Positions 25,344 through 32,477 of a stretch of 51,597 nucleotides of DNA are shown piece by piece. Origin of the DNA: CAZDML01 sp964506645 (lineage in GTDB: Bacteria > Elusimicrobiota > Elusimicrobia > 2-01-FULL-59-12); the NCBI GenBank assembly GCA_964506645.1, contig CAZDML010000003.1, positions 1 through 51,597 on the forward strand, read 5' to 3'. The notes beneath the pieces are model-generated. The model searched no databases. It saw nothing but the letters and a program-made list of their open reading frames with translations, and had not been told where the DNA came from. Each line of letters begins with the position of its first letter. Positions within the stretch are counted from its first letter, which is position 1. A program made the translations under genes and the position numbers.

Positions 25344-26330
25344 CTAAGCCGTTTCGAAGAACTGCTTCTTTACTTCTTTCCAAGCGACGGTGTCGCCTGA
25401 GCGGTTGCGAAGGAAGAGATCAAAGAGGTCATACGGAAAGTACGCTGAAAGTCCTTCAAACACGCCGGCCTGATACACCTGCCGCGACCACCAGGGGTCT
25501 ACGGGATTCACGACAAATACTTCCAGTTTTCCTGCCCGCATGTTTTCCAGCAGCACGGCATTAATGTGTGGTAGTTGGAAGCTGTAGCCGATCACCAAGA
25601 GCCGCGTTCCGCCTGCTGCCATCGCATTCTGGAACAAATCAAAATAGGCCTGCAACAGAGGTTCATTGCTGACTTCCGCACCTGAACCGTGTCCGATGAC
25701 CAGCCGTTCCGGATCCAGCGCCGACTTAAAATTCATTGCACCCTGCAATTTGATCAGTGCAAAATTTCCCATGCTGTGATGAATCGGATGTTCCTGCAGA
25801 TCTTTGGCTGTCGGTAGCGCAATCATATCTTCTGGGGTGCGTAGCGGGACGCTGAAGGCGTCTTTGAAATGGCTTTGACCGAAGACATGGCGCCGCAGCC
25901 CGGGGAGATTGGGTTCAGGACTTTCTTTGTAATGACGTTCAAAATAGAGATCCTGATTCAAGCTGAAGATAAATCCGGGGTGCATATCGTCTTTGCCGCA
26001 GAATCGCGTGATCATCTGCTTGTTCATGGCGCCGTAATCGATCCGGTGCTGGAATGAGAGCCGGGACAAGGTTTCATCAAGAACGTTCATGGCGTTGGTC
26101 ACGGCTTTCTGGAAAATCTGCCGCTCGGGGTCGGTCGCCGGTCGTTTAACGACCAGTTCGTGAAAGAGGTCTTCGTAAGAGGGATTTTGAAGCATGCGCA
26201 GGCGCAGGGCCGGCGCGCGCTGGATCTCGCGCTGGTTATAAATGGCTGCCCACATTTCGCTGGCCAGACAACCGCCGAAGTTTTTGCTGAAGCCGGCTCC
26301 GATTAATAGATGAAACGGATGGATATTCAT
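25344..26330 (-). CDS. SIR2-like domain protein
   Basis: A 328-residue protein with SIR2-type landmarks: HLLIGAGFSKNFGG at residues 7-20, FSLNQDLYFE with Asn125 and Asp127, KLQGAMN at 194-200 and LLVIGYSFQLPHIN near 245-256. SIR2-like domains cleave NAD or act as deacylases, and many lone bacterial ones are anti-phage NADases. Here the position of the catalytic His (KLHG) is Gln196, so activity is in doubt. No HerA, TIR, Argonaute or other defence partner lies next to it. I start at the ATG; an upstream TTG at 26348 lies in a hairpin and would add six residues. No ribosome site is seen. Confidence 0.75.
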   Translation of the reverse strand: MNIHPFHLLIGAGFSKNFGGCLASEMWAAIYNQREIQRAPALRLRMLQNPSYEDLFHELVVKRPATDPERQIFQKAVTNAMNVLDETLSRLSFQHRIDYGAMNKQMITRFCGKDDMHPGFIFSLNQDLYFERHYKESPEPNLPGLRRHVFGQSHFKDAFSVPLRTPEDMIALPTAKDLQEHPIHHSMGNFALIKLQGAMNFKSALDPERLVIGHGSGAEVSNEPLLQAYFDLFQNAMAAGGTRLLVIGYSFQLPHINAVLLENMRAGKLEVFVVNPVDPWWSRQVYQAGVFEGLSAYFPYDLFDLFLRNRSGDTVAWKEVKKQFFETA

Positions 26331-26335
26331 CAGGC

Positions 26336-26355
26336 CCAAGCCTAACAAGGCTTGG
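26336..26355. repeat. Perfect 8-bp inverted repeat upstream of the SIR2-like gene
   Basis: CCAAGCCT, loop AACA, AGGCTTGG, directly before the SIR2-like ATG. It could be an operator, an attenuating hairpin or a stray terminator; no T-run follows on either strand. Confidence 0.6.
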
Positions 26356-26409
26356 CGTACTTTTCAACGGTAAAAAGACGGAAGAGGTATGAGGCTGGGC
26401 CGAAAGAGT

Positions 26410-26415
26410 TACAAT
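26410..26415 (+). promoter_or_regulatory. -10 box TACAAT of the 53-residue protein gene
   Basis: TACAAT 32 bases before the ATG, with GAGAGGTGA just before the start codon, an ordinary leadered promoter layout. The -35 region is poor. Confidence 0.4.
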
Positions 26416-26447
26416 GGAACCCTTAAAAAATTAGCGAGAGGTGAGTT

Positions 26448-26609
26448 ATGTCTGAAGCATCCGAATCTGAATACAAAGGCAATCCGATGATCGTGTTGAA
26501 GAATTCAGCGGAAGATAAGTTTCCATTTCAATTTGGCCTTAAAAAGGCCAAATTGGTCATCGCCCACATCGACGATATTAAGAAGTTCATCGAAAAACAC
26601 GACAAGTAA
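26448..26609 (+). CDS. Small conserved cytoplasmic protein (53 aa)
   Basis: Begins MSEASESEYKGNP and continues with MIVLKNSAEDKFPFQFGLKKAKLV and a charged helix ending IKKFIEKHDK. The YKGNP start, the F-x-F-GLxKAK core and the short terminal helix resemble a widespread unnamed family of 50-60 residue proteins in many Gram-negative groups; I know no function. AGAGGTGA lies six bases before the ATG, and a TACAAT box lies upstream. The stop abuts the stop of the next gene on the other strand with no gap. Confidence 0.72.
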   Translation: MSEASESEYKGNPMIVLKNSAEDKFPFQFGLKKAKLVIAHIDDIKKFIEKHDK

Positions 26610-27662
26610 TTACTTCCCTACTTTCTTAAATCCAGCCGGAACCGCAAAGGCAGAGTCCGGCGCCGTTGCTGTGCTGAGCGACTGCAATTCACTGGTCACG
26701 GAGAACGCTGGTTTGCCCGCTTGCGCTTTTTGACGGTCGGCCATTTTCTTCTCCACCTTTTTGGACGCCCATTTGGATGCAAGCCCGCCCAGGGCGCCTT
26801 CCACGCCTCCGGATAAATCAACGCCACTCTCTTCTGAGGCAGATGAGGGTGCCACCGCTTCCGAGCCGGCTTCCTCTTCGTTCAAATACCAGTCGGTTTG
26901 TGTGACGATGGGATAGCCTCCGATCTTTTTTATTTCTTCCGGCATGCGTGCGAGCGCCTTGCTGACTTCCTTTTCACCTGCTCCGGTAAGCGCTGCCGCC
27001 ATCACCGCACCGAAATCCTTCATGTCTTTTGCGTTAAAATCGACCCCCAGTTTTTTGAGGTAGGCTTTTGAGAATGCAGTTTCTTCCTTGCGTGCTTGAG
27101 CCAGGGGTCCTGTTTCCGGCGTCATCCACAGTGTCGTCACCATGCGTGTTTCGGTTTTGGCGTGCGTTTCCAGATCTTCAATCTGGAGCAGCATCGTCAT
27201 CACCACTTCTTTGCAGGGAAAACCGTGCAGTGTCTTGGATTTTCCCGTGGGGGTCACTTTAAATTCAGCTTTACTAATTTTGTGGGTGGGTTTGGATTCT
27301 TTTTCTGGTTTTTCTTCGTCCTGGGAATGCAGGGCGTTCTCCGCTTTACCAACAAGATCTTTGAGCGACATTTCGGTGTAGGTTTTCTTGGGAAGATTGA
27401 GGGTCTGAATCACATCCTGATCCAGTAGTGTGAGTGTCGCTTGATGGCGGTCCTTCATCATGGCGCCGAGCATGCTGCCCGTCATTTTAATCCGATGTTC
27501 ACGCCGTTGGCGGGATCCCTGGATCACCAGCGTTTCGGAGGTGGTGGAACCGCCCATGCCGCGGAAGCCAGCGGATTCGATGGTGCGCACGAGCGTCACG
27601 TCGGCCCAGCTCAGATGTGGAAGACTGCATAACAGCACAGCGATTTTGGCGAGTCGGTTCAT
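26610..27662 (-). CDS. Secreted protein, possibly DUF4412-like
   Basis: A 350-residue protein with a clear signal peptide (MNRLAKIAVLLCSLPHLSWA). The segment IQGSRQRREHRI...MKDRHQATLTLLDQDVIQTLNLPKKTYTEM (read with gaps) has the pattern of DUF4412-type periplasmic proteins, which record a ligand or lipid-binding fold, and a GFPCKEV turn follows. The C-terminal 60 residues are Ala/Ser-rich and charged. GGAGG lies before the ATG, and the extended -10 TGGCATAAT lies at 27694-27702. The open frame extends upstream, but that part lacks support. Function unknown. Confidence 0.8.
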   Translation of the reverse strand: MNRLAKIAVLLCSLPHLSWADVTLVRTIESAGFRGMGGSTTSETLVIQGSRQRREHRIKMTGSMLGAMMKDRHQATLTLLDQDVIQTLNLPKKTYTEMSLKDLVGKAENALHSQDEEKPEKESKPTHKISKAEFKVTPTGKSKTLHGFPCKEVVMTMLLQIEDLETHAKTETRMVTTLWMTPETGPLAQARKEETAFSKAYLKKLGVDFNAKDMKDFGAVMAAALTGAGEKEVSKALARMPEEIKKIGGYPIVTQTDWYLNEEEAGSEAVAPSSASEESGVDLSGGVEGALGGLASKWASKKVEKKMADRQKAQAGKPAFSVTSELQSLSTATAPDSAFAVPAGFKKVGK

Positions 27663-27693
27663 AGGGCCTCCTTCGAAATAGAGCAGCGGGTTG

Positions 27694-27702
27694 ATTATGC
27701 CA
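27694..27702 (-). promoter_or_regulatory. Extended -10 promoter TGGCATAAT
   Basis: Identical to the boxes before miaE and clpP, but here about 32 bases ahead of the ATG, giving a leader of some 25 bases with GGAGG. Confidence 0.55.
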
Positions 27703-27734
27703 AAAAGGGTGGAATGCAACTATGACACCGCGCT

Positions 27735-29189
27735 TTAAAGCGCGGGTGAGCGGAGCGGAACCTCGTGGATGGTCGTTCCTTCCCAGTACACAGTCCGCGT
27801 GCGGTGGGTCCAACGCTCGCCATGACGCCGAAACGAATATTCCTGATACAACGGTACTCCCGGGGCTTTTTCGGCATGCAATTTGCGGTAAACGACCCGG
27901 ACGTTGGGCCGGTTGACACATAACACATTCTGTCCAACCGCATAGGTCTTCGGATCGTAGGTGTGAAAGCCGGATTTTCTCCAGCGGCGGGGTTTTTCCT
28001 TCCATTCCTTGATCATTTCAAACATGGCCGGAGTCCAGGCCCAGTTCCAACGCCGGCGGCTGAGTCGTCCTGCGGCATTTACGCTGAACAACGTGATCTG
28101 ATGGGTCCCTGCCGGATGCTTTCCAAGAATTTCCAGGACATCGCCCAGCGCGTCGCTGGCCCATTCGGGATTGGCCGGCCCGCGACGCTCGCGCCAGGTC
28201 GAGAGCGCCGGTCGATCGGTGGCAATTCCAAATTCAGGAATGACAAGCGGTTTGTAGGGATAACGCTTCGAAATGCTTTTAAGTAAACGCAGTGTCTTGT
28301 CTTTGTTTTCGGGAGTGATGTAGAGATCGTAGCCCAGCGCATCGAAATCTTCTTCAGCCGGGGCATACCGAAGAAAGTCTGCTTCATTGGTGCCGGCAAA
28401 CACATTGTGAATATTGAGACCGTAAGTGCGGTTGAGCGCGTTGATATAGTGAGCGGTTTGTGCAAAGCGCCGCCGGTACGCCGCGTAGGCGGCGCGGGTA
28501 TGATGGCGGCCACCCACGGTTCCCGTATCCGTCCCGTAGGATTCGCCGGAAGGTTCCGAAAGGATGCGGACGTAGATTCGGTCTTTCGGGCCATACCCGC
28601 CGGCCTTGAGGCGTTTCACCAGCGAGAGAATGGCTGTGCGATCGGTGGTTTCCAGACCGATGAACGGACGGCAATCCAGCGCTCGTAGCTCCTGTAAATC
28701 GGCGGCGGACCAACCATTAAAGTTCAGACCTTGGCCGTTGGGCGGCGCAATGCCGCCGTAGTACATGAGAATATCTTTGGGAAGCACATAGGCTGTTCCC
28801 AGTGTGCGAATGTGGTGCAGGTAAAGGGCCGGTGTAAAATGGGCGCCGCGCAGAAGATCTTCCACGGGGGCTTTGCGCAGCATTCGGTCCCGCAGCGTTC
28901 TCCACCAAGTCCGATACATCGGCACAGCGGGCACGGGATGTAAGTCGCCATCGACAAGAGAATGCCGCCAGACATCGGTCGCCAGAACGCTGACACGCGG
29001 TTCCGGCGATGAACGCAGGGAGCGGCGCGAGAGCAGGGATGCCGGTACCCAGGCCTGCGGGCCGACCAGCATCAGGGGTTCTTCCTGCATCGATCCCGCG
29101 CGTACGGAATCAATATCCCAGAGGCTGATGATGAGAAGGGCTCCGGTTGCGAAGAGAGCCCATTGTTGTGAGGTGGAACGAAAGCGCAT
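27735..29189 (-). CDS. Secreted TIM-barrel protein, probable clan GH-A glycoside hydrolase
   Basis: A 484-residue protein with an N-terminal hydrophobic segment (residues 10-24), either signal peptide or anchor. Two candidate catalytic glutamates sit in GH-A-like settings: Glu212 in YVRILSEPSGES after a strand, and Glu319 in PLVIPEFG, the classical nucleophile strand. The spacing of about 107 residues suits GH26/GH5-like barrels. The last 80 residues form a basic beta-rich domain. Substrate unknown. Closest family unclear; could also be an inactive barrel. A GATAAT box lies immediately before the ATG. Confidence 0.7.
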   Translation of the reverse strand: MRFRSTSQQWALFATGALLIISLWDIDSVRAGSMQEEPLMLVGPQAWVPASLLSRRSLRSSPEPRVSVLATDVWRHSLVDGDLHPVPAVPMYRTWWRTLRDRMLRKAPVEDLLRGAHFTPALYLHHIRTLGTAYVLPKDILMYYGGIAPPNGQGLNFNGWSAADLQELRALDCRPFIGLETTDRTAILSLVKRLKAGGYGPKDRIYVRILSEPSGESYGTDTGTVGGRHHTRAAYAAYRRRFAQTAHYINALNRTYGLNIHNVFAGTNEADFLRYAPAEEDFDALGYDLYITPENKDKTLRLLKSISKRYPYKPLVIPEFGIATDRPALSTWRERRGPANPEWASDALGDVLEILGKHPAGTHQITLFSVNAAGRLSRRRWNWAWTPAMFEMIKEWKEKPRRWRKSGFHTYDPKTYAVGQNVLCVNRPNVRVVYRKLHAEKAPGVPLYQEYSFRRHGERWTHRTRTVYWEGTTIHEVPLRSPAL

Positions 29190-29235
29190 CGTATTATCTA
29201 GCGGATCAATTCTCGAATTTCAAGACGATTTATGT

Positions 29236-29244
29236 TGCTATACT
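29236..29244 (+). promoter_or_regulatory. Extended -10 promoter TGCTATACT
   Basis: Ends eight bases before the ATG at 29252; the predicted transcript starts on or one base before the start codon. Confidence 0.6.
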
Positions 29245-29251
29245 TGCTCCC

Positions 29252-29491
29252 ATGAAAAAACAATTCTTTGTGATTTTTACTGTACTTACGTTGGCGGCCG
29301 CCTCGGCCATGGCCGCCACACCCAAACCGCAACAAAAATGGCGCAATGCGGGAAAGCCGTTGCATGCCAAAGCAGCTAAACTGAAAGCTGGAAAACAGCG
29401 GGACCACTTTTGTACCGCACAATGTAAAAAGAAAGGCGCTAAAAAAGCGAGTGATCTGGGGGCGTGTAAAGCAGCCTGTACGTTTGGCTAG
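29252..29491 (+). CDS. Small secreted Cys-containing basic protein (79 aa)
   Basis: Signal peptide MKKQFFVIFTVLTLAAASAMA, then a short basic mature chain of about 58 residues with three cysteines near the C-terminus (FCTAQCKKK and GACKAACTFG give four in two CxxxC pairs). Paired CxxxC motifs on helices can form a disulfide-stapled hairpin or bind a metal. It has no ribosome site and an extended -10 box directly upstream, so a leaderless message is expected. No family recognised. It converges on clpP, overlapping by four bases. Confidence 0.72.
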   Translation: MKKQFFVIFTVLTLAAASAMAATPKPQQKWRNAGKPLHAKAAKLKAGKQRDHFCTAQCKKKGAKKASDLGACKAACTFG

Positions 29492-30111
29492 GCTTTAGCG
29501 GGTGGTTTAGGGGGTCGCTGGATGACAGCGTCGATTAAACCGTATTCTTTGGCTTGTTCTGCAGACAGATAATAATTCCGTTCCACATCGCGGTTTACTT
29601 TCTCAAAAGGCTGGCCGGAGTGGTGCGCGAGAATCTCCGACAACCGTTTCTTATCGTGTAAAATTTCTTTCGCTTCTACGGCAATTTCAGTCGCCTGTCC
29701 CGAAATGCCTCCGCCGGAAATGAGCGGCTGATGAATCATAATCCGTGAGTGCGGTAAGGCAAAACGTTTTCCTTTCTCTCCCGCCGCCAAGAGCACCGCT
29801 CCAAAAGACATGGCCATTCCAATACAGATCGTCATGATGGGGGATTTGATGTACTGCATGGTATCGTAAATGGCAAAGCCAGCCGTTACCAGTCCGCCGG
29901 GAGAATTGATATACATCTGAATTTCTTTACCCGGGTCAATCGAATCCAGATACAACAGCGAGGCAATAATGATGTTGGCGGAATCGGTCGTCACCGCCCC
30001 TTCCTCATCTCCAATAAAAATGACACGTTCCTTATAAAGCTTGGAATAGAGGTCGTAGGTCTGGGTTGCGCCAGCCTGATTGGAATGCTCGATGACTGTA
30101 GGGATTAACAT
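29488..30111 (-). CDS. clpP: ClpP-type serine protease with Asn in place of the catalytic Asp
   Basis: A 207-residue ClpP: IPTVIE and ERVIFIG at the start, YINSPGG at 68-73, Ser102 in GMAMSFGA, His127 in MIHQP and the closing SAEQAKEYGLIDAVI. The third triad position, Asp in the usual ERD of E. coli, is Asn179 (VERNYYL). Listeria ClpP1 also has Asn there and works poorly alone, so this may be a partner subunit for another ClpP. The usual GQAAS is GMAMS. TGGCATAAT ends eight bases before the ATG, predicting a leaderless message. No clpX nearby; the upstream gene is a charged coiled-coil protein. Confidence 0.93.
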   Translation of the reverse strand: MLIPTVIEHSNQAGATQTYDLYSKLYKERVIFIGDEEGAVTTDSANIIIASLLYLDSIDPGKEIQMYINSPGGLVTAGFAIYDTMQYIKSPIMTICIGMAMSFGAVLLAAGEKGKRFALPHSRIMIHQPLISGGGISGQATEIAVEAKEILHDKKRLSEILAHHSGQPFEKVNRDVERNYYLSAEQAKEYGLIDAVIQRPPKPPAKA

Positions 30112-30118
30112 GGGCTTT

Positions 30119-30127
30119 ATTATGCCA
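30119..30127 (-). promoter_or_regulatory. Extended -10 promoter TGGCATAAT of clpP
   Basis: Same nonamer and same eight-base distance to ATG as at miaE. Confidence 0.6.
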
Positions 30128-30133
30128 TAGCGC

Positions 30134-30475
30134 CTAGTATTCGGGGGGTTTTTCTGCGGCGCGGCGTTCTTGTTCGGCTTTTTCGCGGCGTTCACGCTGC
30201 AGACGCCGCTCCTGCTGTTCGGCTTCTTTGTCTTTGCGCCACGCTTCGTACTCTTCCTTTAAAGAAGGGTCCACCATCATGCCCCCCGCTTCTACAAGCC
30301 CTTCTTTCTTTTCTTCCTTTTCGGGTTTGGGAGCAAACTTTGGGTCGTAGCTGCGCCACTTGTTGCGCGCTTTGGCGGGCCCTTTGGGGGCAACTTTGAC
30401 GTTTTCCATTTTCATGAGCTTGGTCAGCTTCATGAGTTTGCTGAGGTCGTCACCTTCATCTTTCTTTTTCTTCAT
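30134..30475 (-). CDS. Highly charged coiled-coil protein
   Basis: A 113-residue protein rich in Lys, Glu and Arg. The N-terminus MKKKKDEGDDLSKLMKLTKLMKM is a probable amphipathic helix; the last 45 residues (WRKDKEAEQQERR onward) are a continuous helix likely to coil. No enzyme motif. I use the ATG that coincides with the predicted transcription start of a perfect TATAAT box; an ATG at 30493 would lie upstream of it. Close to clpP in the same direction, but clpP has its own promoter. Function unknown, possibly nucleic-acid or ribosome associated given its charge. Confidence 0.68.
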   Translation of the reverse strand: MKKKKDEGDDLSKLMKLTKLMKMENVKVAPKGPAKARNKWRSYDPKFAPKPEKEEKKEGLVEAGGMMVDPSLKEEYEAWRKDKEAEQQERRLQRERREKAEQERRAAEKPPEY

Positions 30476-30481
30476 GGCTTT

Positions 30482-30489
30482 ATTATAGT
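30482..30489. promoter_or_regulatory. Symmetric bidirectional promoter with two leaderless starts
   Basis: TATAAT on minus (30487-30482) and TATAGT on plus (30484-30489) overlap by four base pairs. Each is followed by exactly six bases and then an ATG, at 30475 on minus and 30496 on plus. Only 20 bases separate the two start codons, so neither gene can have a ribosome site. Confidence 0.7.
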
Positions 30490-30495
30490 CCATCC

Positions 30496-31248
30496 ATGAT
30501 CTTCCAGAGAATGCTTGGGGTGTTCGCGATCGCTGCTTTGGGAAGCCCGCTGTGGGCAGCCCCGGCAGTGCCCTCAGCTTTCTCCACCTCTTCTGCTAGT
30601 GCCGTCAGCGATATGCAGCGCTATCCGTCGCCCTCAGGCCGTTATGACGTGGTGTTTGTACCGCTGCCCAAAGATTGGACCCACACACAAAAGGCCGTGC
30701 CAGGAACCGTGCGTCAAACGCGCGAATTGTATGCGGTGACCTTTTATCCCGCCCGCTCGAACCAACCGCTCAACGTGATGTATTACGCGGACGAGGGCGC
30801 TCCTCCCGCGCCTGAAAGCCTGCTGCGCACTCTGCTCTGGAGTCCAGACGAAAAATTTGTCGTGATGTCAGACAAAGTCAATGCACGCGAGAATAATCAT
30901 GTGTTCCAACTGGTCGCCCCGCTAGAACGTCATCAGGCTTGGCGTCTCGAATGCGATCACGTGCGCTGGGTCGATGACAGCCGTTTGGTGTGTGATATTA
31001 ATACCCCGGAAGTTCCTGGCGGAATGTTGTTCTTTGATGGAACGGTAGCCAAGGCCGAACTGCTGGTCACACCGGAAGGATCGTTTGGTTATCAAATCGT
31101 ATCTGTCTCCGGTGACCAGGTCCTTCTCAAACAAGTTCTGCATGAGCCGGCGGACACCAAAGTAAAGTGGGACCCTTTTGAGCCTGCCTGTATCAGCGTC
31201 AATCTCGACGCACGTACGAAAAAATCCGCACTCTGCCCCAAAGAATAA
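30496..31248 (+). CDS. Secreted protein of unknown function
   Basis: A 250-residue protein with a signal peptide ending PLWAAPA. The mature part has beta-propeller-like phrases (PSPSGRYDVVFVPLP, LLWSPDEKFVVMSD, VRWVDDSRLVCDI) that resemble WD40/TolB-like repeats of periplasmic proteins, though only three are visible. Two cysteines near the C-terminus. Starts on the predicted +1 of a TATAGT box. Function unknown. Confidence 0.8.
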   Translation: MIFQRMLGVFAIAALGSPLWAAPAVPSAFSTSSASAVSDMQRYPSPSGRYDVVFVPLPKDWTHTQKAVPGTVRQTRELYAVTFYPARSNQPLNVMYYADEGAPPAPESLLRTLLWSPDEKFVVMSDKVNARENNHVFQLVAPLERHQAWRLECDHVRWVDDSRLVCDINTPEVPGGMLFFDGTVAKAELLVTPEGSFGYQIVSVSGDQVLLKQVLHEPADTKVKWDPFEPACISVNLDARTKKSALCPKE

Positions 31249-31262
31249 ACATCCCTCGTCGC

Positions 31263-32477
31263 TTATCGTTGGTAGTGAACCGCATTTCCCGTAAACGCCC
31301 AGGGGCCCGCCCCGCAAGCCACCGGATTCTGCCGTTCGAAGGTCAGAGTGGTCTGACTGGTAAGCTGAATAAGGAAAGTCGCAAACGAATTGGCTTGCCC
31401 CACCGGATCGAAGAATGTGTCGTAGCAGTAAATTTGCCCATCAGCCTGGACCTGGGTGAAATCGCGGTTTACGTACCCCGCGCTTACTGGAATAAAGGTA
31501 TAGGTCGCTGCCGATAAGTTCGACACCGAATTCCCTACCGAGAAAACTTGACGTGTTGGATCCACATTGTCCGGGCTCAGTGACAAGTGTGGATCTTCCG
31601 GGCTGTCCGGTGACCCCACGTGATACCAATTGCCGCTGGCGGATCCGGCCACATCAAAGTTAATCCCTCCGCAGAGCGGAGCGACTGTGCGGGGCTGCAA
31701 TCCATCAAAACGTCCTAATTTAGCTTCCATGGATGCTTTTGGACCAGACGTAAAGTAATCGATCGGGCAGACCGTGAGGGCCTGCTGGCTGTAATGGCGT
31801 GACGGGGAAATAAACGTGAGGGGAGTGATTCGGTCATCGTACGAGCCAAAATCAAACGCCCCCGACGTCGCTGCTGTGCCCAGCAGTTCGCCTTCCTGTA
31901 TCACGATATTGGTAGGTTTATCGCACCGACGATATGTTGCGCCTGTGGTGTAGGTGTAGCAATTTTGATCCACACTCCCCACTTTGGCAAGCAATGCAGG
32001 CGACAATGTTCGTACATGGCTAAAATAGGATTCCACATTACGACAGGCGTAAAAATAGATGGCGTAATCCGAATACACAGGGTTTGCATTCAAATACTCC
32101 GTGGATGCGATATCGATGATATGAATCGTTGTCGGGGCATATAAAGGCGGTGTCACCACGGTCGTTGTCGAAGGATAGAAATAGAGATGGTCACTGGGAA
32201 ACGTATGCGGCGGCGGAGAATGATTCCCCAAGGGCACAATCGAAATGATTTGGCTTAAGTCCGTTGGCAGGGTGCCGTAAATGGCCCCATTGCTGCACAC
32301 TGGCAGCGTGGCAGCCACATTGGTTCCGACGGCGTTGGCGGGATCGGCCGCACCGGCCTTATTAATGACTTCCGCTCCACGCTCAGCCACGGCGTTCCCC
32401 AGCCCAAAACGAAGTCCTGCACCGCAAGGAGCGGCAAGTCCGGTGGCCATAAGCACGATAAAGGCGAAACGGTTCAT
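31263..32477 (-). CDS. Secreted beta-rich protein, possibly M23/lipoyl-barrel-like
   Basis: A 404-residue protein with a signal peptide (ending GLAAPCGA). The segment SIVPLGNHSPPPHTFPSDHLYFY followed by VVTPPLYAP recalls secreted proteins with an LGN-x-PPxHTxPxDH motif and a barrel related to M23 or biotinyl/lipoyl folds; I see no HxH zinc site, so it is probably not an active peptidase. Six or more cysteines suggest disulfides outside the cytoplasm. The ATG overlaps the stop of the upstream beta-barrel gene (TAATG), so the two are co-translated and may form an envelope pair. Confidence 0.72.
   Translation of the reverse strand: MNRFAFIVLMATGLAAPCGAGLRFGLGNAVAERGAEVINKAGAADPANAVGTNVAATLPVCSNGAIYGTLPTDLSQIISIVPLGNHSPPPHTFPSDHLYFYPSTTTVVTPPLYAPTTIHIIDIASTEYLNANPVYSDYAIYFYACRNVESYFSHVRTLSPALLAKVGSVDQNCYTYTTGATYRRCDKPTNIVIQEGELLGTAATSGAFDFGSYDDRITPLTFISPSRHYSQQALTVCPIDYFTSGPKASMEAKLGRFDGLQPRTVAPLCGGINFDVAGSASGNWYHVGSPDSPEDPHLSLSPDNVDPTRQVFSVGNSVSNLSAATYTFIPVSAGYVNRDFTQVQADGQIYCYDTFFDPVGQANSFATFLIQLTSQTTLTFERQNPVACGAGPWAFTGNAVHYQR

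Noticed and set aside
24713..25564. A 283-codon plus-strand open frame across the SDR end and tspO
   Set aside because: It overlaps two well-supported genes in another frame and runs into the SIR2-like gene; no ribosome site or recognisable domain.
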